From the NCBI GenBank assembly GCA_963798275.1, contig CAWCTB010000023.1, positions 105,500 to 169,499 on the forward strand: 64,000 bases of DNA, given 5' to 3'. The position numbers and the translations under genes are program-made. The stretch is from CAWCTB01 sp963798275. Its GTDB lineage: Bacteria; Acidobacteriota; Terriglobia; Terriglobales; Acidobacteriaceae. The notes below the pieces were generated by a model. It searched no databases. It saw nothing but the letters and a program-made list of their open reading frames with translations, and had not been told where the DNA came from. Position 1 is the stretch's first letter. Each line of letters begins with the position of its first letter. Below are positions 50,897 through 60,782 of the stretch, piece after piece.

Positions 50897-51035
50897 GGCC
50901 GCGTGACCTCGCTTGCTTCCGCGATTCTCCCAACCTAACCTCAAACGCGCTGGGAAAGAAAGGCAATTCTCAACTTCGAGCCGCAAGACGTCGAACTGAC
51001 CCATAGCTCCAGTCCGGAGGACGGAATAACTTTAG

Positions 51036-51055
51036 CCCAGGACGTCAGTCCTGGG
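51036..51055. repeat. GTCA-loop palindrome (dispersed family)
   Basis: Stem CCCAGGAC/GTCCTGGG with loop GTCA, in the gap between the RusA-like gene and the pentapeptide-TIR gene. Shortly downstream, at about 51074-51085, lies a CCCTTTAGGGG motif akin to the repeats at 51.9 kb. Confidence 0.75.
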
Positions 51056-51155
51056 TGGGCTGCCCCCCAACCCGAGTCCCTTTAGGGGTAATAATTTACT
51101 TGGCTCGCCCACTCTTGTCGAACGCTAGCGGTTCCTTAGACATTTGTCTCCCCCG

Positions 51156-51858
51156 TCATTGTCCCAAGTAGTTGTCGAACGTTCTGTGATGCCGGTGGCC
51201 GACCCTGACGCGGATAACCACATGTGCATCGTTTGGATCGACATCTGGCTTGCCGGGGAGTGAGAGCAACTCATCTGTCGTTACGTGCACCTCCGATACA
51301 AGTCGGTCATCCTCCAATAAGCAGAAAAACGGCGTTTCATCTGCCTCGGGCGTCGCATTTGCTGTCTCCTGTACGCTGTCAGGGATTCTGAGGGCGTCCA
51401 TAATCGTTTTCAGCTGCCCGTCAATATCTCCTTGGCTTAGGATGTGCCTAGTCATCTGCGGCCCAGGTCTCAACAGCAGCACATCAAGTGAGCACGTGGC
51501 GTCAAGATCGCGCGCTACAAGCGGGATACAGTTAAACCCCCCACGATCCCAGTTGTTACCCATTGCCTTAAATCCATACGAGATGCGGGAGCTTCTCATC
51601 TATGGACGAGTAGCCAGTAGGGATTGCCTCGGGCAATTTTAGGGACCAATGCTCGGCCAGCGGACGCAGGCTAGGTTTCGACTTCCACAATGCCGCAGTT
51701 GGTGGATGAAACACCTTGCGAATTGCATGGGTGTCCCCTGGATGCCCTTTGTTCCCAGTCGGGCGCACTAGTCCCTCAAACAGCAGTCTGAATTCCACAA
51801 TTTGATCCTCTTCTTCAATCGCATCAGCCGCACCAAGGAAGGTGTGGGTATAGGGCAA
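51156..51858 (-). CDS. RusA-like conserved protein (frameshifted)
   Basis: An approximately 234-residue protein with no signal or membrane segment. The N-terminal half has FRLLFEGLVRPTGNKG and THAIRKVFHP followed by LW; the C-terminal half has FNCIPLVARDLDATCSLDVL, QGDIDGQLKTIMDALRI and FFCLLEDDRLVSEVHVTTDE, ending with a VVIRVRV strand. The D-x-D-G-x-x-K...DAL...EDD-x-x-V series resembles the acidic catalytic residues of RusA Holliday-junction resolvases (DLDN..K...DAL...DDAQV); the Asn is Gly here. I recall the whole protein as a recurring unnamed family. An indel near 51590 joins two frames; a compensating pair around 51690 may have scrambled HPQLRxLW. The TTG start at 51858 is uncertain. 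Function unproven. Confidence 0.65.
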
Positions 51859-51898
51859 CTAACCGACTGTACCACTTGGGCGAGTCAAGTCAATTTTT

Positions 51899-52023
51899 GC
51901 CCCTTTAGGGACGGCACTCCGGTGGAAGCCCGGCCTTTAGGGCCGGGGAAAACCTCGCATAATGAACCCCGAGCCCCTTTAGGGACGGCACTGGTTTTGA
52001 AAGGGCACGGCTTCAGCCGTGCC
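51899..52023. repeat. Repeat cluster in a 457-base gene-free stretch
   Basis: The gap 51859-52315 has no supported gene. It holds two exact copies of GCCCCTTTAGGGACGGCACT (51899-51918 and 51973-51992), a CCCGGCC/GGCCGGG hairpin with loop TTTAG (51929-51947) and a GGCACGGC/GCCGTGCC hairpin with loop TTCA (52004-52023). A weaker GGCC-TTCA-GGCC copy is at 52175-52186. They separate the RusA-like gene from the GHKL-nuclease gene. Confidence 0.75.
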
Positions 52024-52315
52024 GTAACGAGCCGCATCAGCCGGGGTAGCCCCTGAGGGACTTCGTTTCTTTGCCTTCATCCGATCCCGCTACAGATGAC
52101 TCGGAACGCCACACTCTATGCGACCCTTCTCCCGCCTGGTCAACTCTGATATTCCCGAGCTGAATGGTAGAGCGGGCCTTCAGGCCGCGTCGCGGTTGTT
52201 TATTGTTTGTCATTCCTGGGCGAGGTCGCGATGGCGACCTCGAACAGGAATCTGGTTTTCGTGCGCTTCGTCTTATGGCTGCGCGCAAGCCTTCGGCAGA
52301 TTGGAACAAAGAACG

Positions 52316-54266
52316 CTACCTCAGCTGGTTTGGTGGTTCTCCGACTTGGCTGCGGAAGTCCAACATGGGCTGGCTCAACACGTCCGCTATTTCGGCGTCC
52401 CCGCAGAGCTCAGGCTTCGTGTCACGGATTCGTTTAGCGAGATTGAAAATGCGGCTGTGGGCCCGACTTAATAGCAGGTCATACTGAAAGGGGCGAACAA
52501 CCGTCTCACCAATCGTCATGGGTTCTAATCCCTGTTCTATGGAGGCACCGAGGACGTAGGCCTCAACCCTGGTCGTCGATTGGACGCAGCCCCTGTTCCT
52601 CAGCTCCTTAGCATAGTCGCGCGCTTGGTCCAGTTCGCGTTGGCCAACACAGAAGCCACCCTTCTTTAGTTCAACGATGAGCACTTTACGGATGGCGAAG
52701 ACTTCACCCTCGCTGTATTCATCTGCCGAATAAAGCCCAATAGAACTATCGGCCAGAGCAATAAAATCAGGCCGCTTCTGGGTAATGTCCGGTCCCGGCT
52801 GCCCAAAGAACTCTCGCACCACGAATGCCATGCCGCGGTTAGACGTGAATTCGACCGACTCATACTCGGGGCCGAACATCCAGAGTCCGCGCTCAAACAA
52901 TGGCTGGAGATCGTGAACTTCATCTGTGTTCTTCTCTCGAATTAACTCTTGCAGCTCTTTGATCAGTTTGATCCGCCTGTCGAGTTCGTTGAGAACAACC
53001 GCGGCATTGCTCGCTGTCCACTGTTCCATCAGGGAGTTCCAGGTATCCAGGTCTTCGGGGGCGCAAAGAGCCAATTGGCTCAAAAGGTCGTACCCAGAAC
53101 GGCTTTGTTCCAGCTTGCCAAGGATTTCCACTGTGCGTGCCAGGTCGCGGAGGCGTAAGACTAGGACATTTCTCTTGCACTTGTTCCAAGAACTGCCCGA
53201 TGTGGTTCTGTGAGACGAGCGGCAAATCACGAATGAGCGATCTGTTCTGCGCGATCGCTTCCTTCTTCAGAGCTTTCCTATCATCGCTGACTAAACCCCG
53301 CAGTTCATCCACGACAGTCTCGTGAACGGCCGATCGCACTCTATTCAGCCGGGCTGTGGCATGGAAGCCACTCCAGTCAGGTTTCACCTCATCCTTCAAA
53401 AAGTTCGCTTCGACGACGAAGCTAAACCGCTTCGCCTCGCTTGTTCGCCCGTCAAGATACCTGCCTCCGGAATCGAGACCGTCCCATGATGGCTCGCCGA
53501 CCATGCGCTTGTTAACCCACCATGCGATTCCCTTGAGACGCATCGTTCTTTCTTGCTTCCGCGGATCAAGCCGATGGATCAAGACGCTGCCGTATCCGTC
53601 AATTCGCAGCTCTCTGCTCACCAATTCGCCGAGCGTCAACAGCTTGACCGCCTCGCCGTTCACGAGTACCTGAAAGCTGGGATCAACGGCAAACCTAAAC
53701 CCGATCACTTCGCGAACATGCTCAGGTCTCAACGTGAGTCTGCTTGCAGTGACGGATACAAGAGTCCCATGACCCTGTTTGCTGAATACCCGATCCACGT
53801 CACAAGAGAAGGGCAATGGCCCGTCGGGCGTTAGCTTTACTGTGGCTCGAAGAACATGGCCGTCGCGCCACGTTTCGACAGCGTACTCATCCGCGAAACA
53901 AAAGGGGCTAAACCTTCCCTTACCGTTATGACCAAAGGCGCTGCGATTCCTTCTCGTTACATCAGTGGGGAACACAACTTCAGTTCCTTGTTCGGCCTCA
54001 CGGTCGTACGACAAAGTGCGCCAACGCCGCTCAAATTGCTGTCGCGTCATCCCCGTCCCGTTATCGGCAACTGAAAGAACTTCTCCTGGAAGATCCGGCC
54101 AGCGAACATGTACCTCGTCCGCACCAGCGTCATAGCAGTTCGCAACGAGTTCCGAGATAGCAATCGTAGGGTCGTCGACGATTTGGCCAACGTGGTCATG
54201 GAGAAATCCTCTGCCAAAAAACAAAGACAGTTCTGGCGCGGGAACGGCTTTGCTGCTGCGTGTCAT
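52316..54266 (-). CDS. GHKL ATPase with C-terminal PD-(D/E)XK-like nuclease domain (frameshifted)
   Basis: An approximately 650-residue single-chain protein. The N-terminal GHKL (Hsp90/MutL/MORC-type) ATPase has the N-box AISELVANCYDAGA (36-49), G1 DNGTGM (68-73) and G2 GHNGKG (112-117), followed by an S5-like region. Residues from about 480 show LQPLFERGLWMFGPEYESVE, then RPDFIAL and VLIVELKKGG, a D...E-x-K arrangement typical of PD-(D/E)XK nucleases (Shedu/DUF4263-like), and a DQARDYA helix. One extra base near 53160-53170 splits the frame (CPSL|RLRDLARTVE). This layout matches prokaryotic MORC-like ATPases tied to restriction or defence; the role is inferred. ATG at 54266. Confidence 0.82.
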
Positions 54267-54726
54267 TTGGTCACTCGTCCGTCTGCGCTAAACCTAACTT
54301 GTCCTGGGTTAGAACGCAATCTTGTTCCCATCACAAGTCCAAGTGACTGGCCGGGAAGAGATCCCCAAGTCTCTCCTGCCGGTCCGCCAAAGCGGACTCG
54401 GGATTTGGAAACAAAGCTAACTCACCCCCGCAGCCTCCCCTTATCACACTGACCTGTGACAACACCGCTTGGTGCTGTCCTTCCCTCCTGAGTACAATCG
54501 CGGCAATGAGGATTTGGGGGAGGGTTGTGTGCGCCGGGATTACAGAGCTAAGTCTTTATTCCGCAATATTTTACCTATAAGTCTTACGCACTCAAGATTT
54601 TGCGCGGAATTTTTTTCGGCAGCTCAATGGAATCAAGATTTTACGAGCACGGTGGGGGAGGGGGGCACCCCTGCCATCGGCTCCAATCCCTGGCGAGATA
54701 CACTGGTCTGGCAGAGATAGAAATCC
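54267..54726. other. 460-base non-coding stretch with A+T-rich repeat and G run
   Basis: Between the divergent GHKL-nuclease and pepA genes. It contains an A+T-rich imperfect tandem repeat (54549-54606) in an otherwise G+C-rich genome, and a run GGGGGAGGGGGG at 54654-54665 that runs into CACCCC. No gene or RNA is recognised. Promoters for pepA presumably lie here. Confidence 0.5.
54549..54606. repeat. Imperfect 29-bp tandem repeat, A+T-rich
   Basis: Two units each start TAAGTCTT and share CAAxATTTT at the same offset (54549-54577 and 54578-54606), about 60% identical. Base composition contrasts sharply with the surroundings. It resembles A+T-rich intergenic elements I recall from Acidobacteriota, but that link is from memory. 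Confidence 0.6.
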
Positions 54727-56245
54727 ATGAAAATCACAATTTCCACCGCCCTTCCTTCCCAGACCGAAACCGAATGTCTCGTCGTTCCCGTCCTCGATGC
54801 CGCCGCCGGCAGCGAGAACGGCGACAAAGGCAAACACGATCCACGGGTTCAGACCGGCGACAAGGCCGTCCTCGATGCCGCCGCCGATCTGATCGCCACC
54901 GAAGAACTCACCGGCAAACTGCTGGAGACCGCGTTGCTGTATAAGCCGCAAGGGCTCAAGGCCAAGCGCCTGCTCTTCATCGGCGGCGGCAAAGCCAAGA
55001 ATTTCACCTCCTACGAATTGCGCAAGCTCGGAGGCGCTGCCGTCCGCACCCTCAAGGCCAAGGGCGTGAAGAGCTTCGCCTTTGTCGCGCCGAATTCCTT
55101 TGCCGATGTTGCTGACGCGGTAAAGTCGATCGTCGAAGGCGCCTTCATCGGCAACTTCGATCCCAACTACTACCAGAGCGATCGCGAAGACAAGAAGATC
55201 GAAGAGCTCGTCATCGTAGCTACGGGTGACGACAAAGCTCTACAAGCCGCCGCCGATCAAGGCCGCATCATCGGGGAAGCCCAGAATTTCACCCGCGACC
55301 TGGTCAACGAACCCGGCAACCGCATGACGCCCACCATCCTCGCCGACCGTGCAAAAGCAATGTCCGACGAGGTAGGACTACAGTGTGAGATTTTCGGCCC
55401 TGACAAAATCAGAGCGCTGAAGATGGGTGCTTTCTGGAGCGTCTCTCAGGGCTCCGATGAGGAGCCGCGCCTCATCGTCATGCGGTACGAGCCGTCGGGC
55501 GCGCCCGAGAAGCCCGTTCTCGCGCTGGTGGGGAAGGGAATCACCTTCGACACCGGCGGCATCTCCATCAAGCCCGCCGACGGCATGGAGAAGATGAAGT
55601 ACGACATGGCCGGCGGCGCCGCCATGATCGGGGCCATGCGCGCCATCGCCCAGCTCAAGCCCAACCTTCGCGTTATCGGAATCGTCTGCGCCAGCGAGAA
55701 CATGCCTTCGGGCAAGGCCCAGAAGCCGGGTGACGTACAGATCGCCATGTCCGGCAAGTCGATCGAGATCATCAACACCGACGCCGAAGGCCGGCTCGTC
55801 CTCGCCGACGGTTTGCACTACGCCCGCCAGCTGGGCGCAACCCACCTCATCGACGCCGCCACCCTCACCGGAGCCTGCGTCGTCGCCCTCGGCATGGTCA
55901 ATGCCGGCATCTTCTCCAACAACGACGAGTTCTACGAGAAGTTCAGCCAGTCGCTGAAGAAGTCGGGCGAGAAGATGTGGCGTCTGCCGGTCGACGAGGA
56001 ATACCGGGAGATGATCAAGTCGAATATCGCCGACATCGTCAACAGCGGCGGACGCTGGGGCGGAGCCGTGACCGCCGCCATGTTCCTCAAGGAGTTTGTC
56101 GGCGACACGCCCGTGGATACATCTCGATATCGCCGGTGTCGCCTGGATGGAAGACAACAAGCCCTGGATCGCCAAGGGCCCCTCAGGAATCGCTGTGCGG
56201 TCGTTAGTCGAGTTCGTTCGCGACCTTGCTGACAACGCAAACTGA
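54727..56245 (+). CDS. pepA: Leucyl aminopeptidase, M17 family (frameshifted near C-terminus)
   Basis: A cytosolic di-zinc aminopeptidase of about 505 residues. The N-terminal regulatory domain is followed by the catalytic domain with GKGITFDTGGISIKP (metal and catalytic Lys region), KYDMAGGAAM (Asp ligand) and the family signature NTDAEGRLVLADG. The C-terminus is disrupted by an extra base in GCCCGTGG near 56109: the normal tail WIHLDIAGVAWMED to VRDLADNAN continues in another frame to 56245. Full length for the family. Besides peptide turnover, PepA can bind DNA in some bacteria; nothing here shows that. Confidence 0.93.
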
Positions 56246-56350
56246 TTGAGTCTACGTGTCCGTCTTAGGCCGGAAGGAAGGGCGCCCGGTGGCGAGCCGC
56301 CGCCAATTCGTCATGCCCTCTTTGACTTCTTTCACCAACCGATGCGGTGG

Positions 56351-56414
56351 GTGCCCCATCCCCTCGGCTGCGCTCGGGGCAGGCTCTTTCGCCGCATTTG
56401 CGAAAGGGTGGCAC
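56351..56414. repeat. GTGCCCCATC...GGGTGGCAC intergenic element
   Basis: Within the 397-base gap between pepA and hutU. The element opens GTGCCCCATCCCC and closes AAAGGGTGGCAC, with an internal CCTCGG/CTCGGGG stretch, giving imperfect inverted ends. I recall similar GTGCCCCATCC/GGGTGG motifs repeated in Acidobacteriota genomes; only one copy is in this window. Confidence 0.45.
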
Positions 56415-56521
56415 GGAAGGTTCTTCACCAGCTTTTCACATTCCTTTCATAGCCCGCTGATGTAGCGTTACCAGCCAGCCGCTACAGTAGCTGCAGATAG
56501 CAAACCTGATTCGGAGAGAGT

Positions 56522-56555
56522 GGGGAGTTGGCTTACCAGCCGCTCCCCGTTTTTT
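56522..56555 (+). terminator. Rho-independent terminator
   Basis: Stem GGGGAG/CTCCCC with an inner GGCT/AGCC stem and TACC loop, followed by G and six T. It is 277 bases downstream of pepA and 88 bases upstream of hutU and would insulate hutU from pepA read-through. Confidence 0.8.
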
Positions 56556-56642
56556 GTGTGAGCGCTCGCGTCCTCTTCCGCGTTAGCTAATTGCTAGTTG
56601 CGAATTGCTAGTTCCTCCCCTCCCGCACTACCATCGTGTGTT

Positions 56643-58337
<1,695 letters not shown>

Positions 58338-58373
58338 TGGCGCCAGAAGACCAGGAGGCCGTTTGCAACGAAA

Positions 58374-59288
58374 ATGAAGAAGACGACCATTTATCTCGCG
58401 TGCTTCCATTCCGAGCCACAGAGCCTCGAAGGGTGTCACTCGCAGTTCGCAACTGTGGAGCAGGCTATCAGAGACCTCGAATGGCCATACGACAACGGGG
58501 ATGACCCGAGTTTCTATGTGGCGCGGAGGGGTGGGAGACTGACTTGGGGCGTATGTCGTCAGGACCTACGCAATTCCATGCCACAGGATAGTATCGTCGT
58601 ATTTTTCTCATTCACGAAAATATCAAAAGATCGATTTGTTTACCGGCTCTGCGCTGTCCCTACAGTAGACGAAAAAGTGGATCACCGAGCTGTTTACCGA
58701 AATGCAATTCTTCGGGGTAAGCGCTACATTAACGTCCTCATCAGGCCATACAAAGGCGGCTGGAGGTACGATGAAACCGATAGACCACGTTCAGTGCGAC
58801 ACAGTGACTGGCTGTGGCGTATTGCCGATCATCAAAGCCTTACGCGAAAAGCGTTCGAGGGTCATCATCGAAAGATCTACGCGGTCGAATGGTTTTCGAA
58901 CCAGCACATCAATGCCACTGGGTTCAACCTTGGCAATAACTACATCTTCTTTTCCGGTGACGCCGGGCGGACCTTCATCTCGCCGAGGCCGCCGATTGTT
59001 GCGACTGCGAAAAAAGGTGAACACGAGGTATGGAACAACGCGGAACTGAAGCGGCTGACGGTCGACGCATCAAGGTCGCTGAAGAGCCGACGGGACTACC
59101 TGCGCGTCGCGAATAGTTCTGGGCGCAATGTTCACCGACAGATACGGTTCGAGATGGAGCCTCACGAGGCGATTAAATGGCGCGCGTCTCTGATCTCTGC
59201 CTTGAAACACGCGACTAGACTCGCTCCGCAAACGGAGCTATCCAAGTTTCAACTGAGGGGGGTGTCTCGGGCATTCCGATGCGGATAG
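58374..59288 (+). CDS. Unknown 304-aa protein between hutU and hutI
   Basis: An intact 304-residue soluble protein that I cannot assign. Features: PSFYVARRGGRLTWGVCRQD, QDSIVVFFSFTKISKDRFVY, then VPTVDEKVDHRAVYR and RYINVLIRPYKGGWRYDE. The TWGVCRxDxR and VFF pattern faintly recalls nucleotide-modification-associated (Nmad) domains, a weak memory-based link. Codons are more A/T-rich and less biased than in hutU and hutI (for example AAAATATCAAAAGATCGATTTG), suggesting acquisition by transfer into the hut operon. The ATG at 58374 follows hutU by 36 bases, with no clear ribosome-binding site. It should not be assumed to act in histidine breakdown. Confidence 0.75.
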   Translation: MKKTTIYLACFHSEPQSLEGCHSQFATVEQAIRDLEWPYDNGDDPSFYVARRGGRLTWGVCRQDLRNSMPQDSIVVFFSFTKISKDRFVYRLCAVPTVDEKVDHRAVYRNAILRGKRYINVLIRPYKGGWRYDETDRPRSVRHSDWLWRIADHQSLTRKAFEGHHRKIYAVEWFSNQHINATGFNLGNNYIFFSGDAGRTFISPRPPIVATAKKGEHEVWNNAELKRLTVDASRSLKSRRDYLRVANSSGRNVHRQIRFEMEPHEAIKWRASLISALKHATRLAPQTELSKFQLRGVSRAFRCG

Positions 59289-59354
59289 CCTGTGCCTGAC
59301 TCACGAGTAGCCCCTTTCCAGTGCGTATTTTGATTTGCGAACGAAAGAGATGCT

Positions 59355-60619
59355 TTGCGCTCAACTAAATCAGCTCACTCCCGCCACCTCCTCACCCACG
59401 CCGCCCAACTCCTCACCCTGCGCGGCGACAACGCCCCTCGGCGCGCCTCTGCGCTTCGCGAAATCGGCGTCATTAACGACGGCGCAGTCCTGATCGCCAA
59501 CGGCAAAATCGCCGCCATTGGAACCACCGACGAACTCGCCAAACACGAGCTCGCTAAGAACGCCGAAGAAATCGACTGCTCCGGCCAGGTTGTCTTCCCC
59601 GGCTTTGTCGATTCGCACACCCACCCGGTCTTCGCCGCCCCGCGTCTCCTCGACTTCGAAAAGCGCATTTCCGGCGCGAGCTACGAAGAGATCGCCCATG
59701 CCGGAGGCGGCATTCGCGCCAGCATTCGCGGCGTCCGCGCAGTCCTCCACGGATCAGCTCGCTGCGCATGTTCTCCGCGCTTTCAACGAAATGGCGGAGC
59801 AGGGCACCACGACCGTCGAAGCCAAGTCTGGCTACGGCCTCAGCATCCAAAGCGAACTCAAGTCTCTCGAAGCCATTCAGCAAGCGGCCGAGCGGTGGCC
59901 GGGAACCGTGATCGCCACGCTTCTCGGAGCGCACGTCGTTCCCCGCGAATACCGCGACAAGCCCGACGAGTATGTGCGCATTGTCTGCGAAGAGATGATT
60001 CCCAAGGCAGCCCAGCGTAAGCTGGCCGAGTTCGTCGACGTCTTCTGCGAGCGCGGAGCCTTTACCCCCGCGCAATCCGCCCGCGTCCTGCAAGCGGCAG
60101 TCGACCACGGCCTCAAGACCCGCGCCCACGTCAACCAACTCACCGCAACCCGTCTCGACGCCTTCACCAGGTTCCATCCCGCGAGCTTCGATCACATGGA
60201 CTTCGTCAGCGACGCCGACATCTCCGCGCTCGCCAAGCTCGACACGGTCGCCACTCTTCTGCCTGCGGCCAACTACTTCCTCGGCCTCGGCACGCTTTCC
60301 GCCTGCCCGCAAGCTCATCGACTCCGGCGTCGCCGTCGCCCTCGCCACCGACTACAATCCTGGCACCGCGCCCACGACCTCGATGGCCTTCGTGCTCTCG
60401 GTGGCCTGCACCCATATGAAGATGTCTCCCGCCGAGGCCATCACCGCCGCCACCTTCAACGGCGCCTGTGCGCTGGATCTGCAACATTGCAAAGGCAGCC
60501 TCGAACCCGGCAAAGACGCCGACATCGCCATCTTCGAAGCCGCCGATTATCGGGAACTTGCCTACTGGTTCGGGGTAAACCGCTGCCGTCACGACTTTTC
60601 TCAATGGCGTCCACCATAA
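59355..60619 (+). CDS. hutI: Imidazolonepropionase (frameshifted)
   Basis: An approximately 420-residue amidohydrolase that opens imidazolonepropionate to N-formimino-L-glutamate, third step of histidine degradation. Motifs: GFVDSHTHPVF (HxH metal site), EAKSGYGLSIQSELKSLEAI, LLGAHVVPREYRDKPDEYV, HVNQLT (His ligand) and LATDYNPGTAPTTSMAF (Asp ligand). Two extra bases break it, near 59745 (AV|STDQLAAHVL) and near 60312 (LSA|ARKLIDSG); a third near 60588 may hide a slightly longer C-terminus ending at 60626. The start is a TTG at 59355, uncertain. It completes a hutU-unknown-hutI series. Confidence 0.9.
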
Positions 60620-60782
60620 GGGCTAGCCAATCCGGGGAGCAACCAGCCAAGGCCACAGCCCCGCTCACCCTTTTCCCGCCGAACGTCTAATATGGAGGTA
60701 AATCAAGTGGAACTCGTGGCGTGGTTCCTCGCGTACTTCTTCGTACCCGCACCCAGGAATCCTCACATTTTAGGAATTGACT

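Noticed and set aside
49559..52186. CRISPR array
   Set aside because: The repeats are palindromes with differing stems and irregular spacing; no constant repeat with uniform spacers and no cas genes.
49678..54266. Prophage or integrative element
   Set aside because: No integrase, structural phage genes or attachment repeats flanking a tRNA are visible; the only tRNA (30368) is 19 kb away.
58374..59288. Glutamate formimidoyltransferase or other hut enzyme
   Set aside because: None of the motifs of hutF, hutG, hutH or ftcD is present despite the position in the hut cluster.
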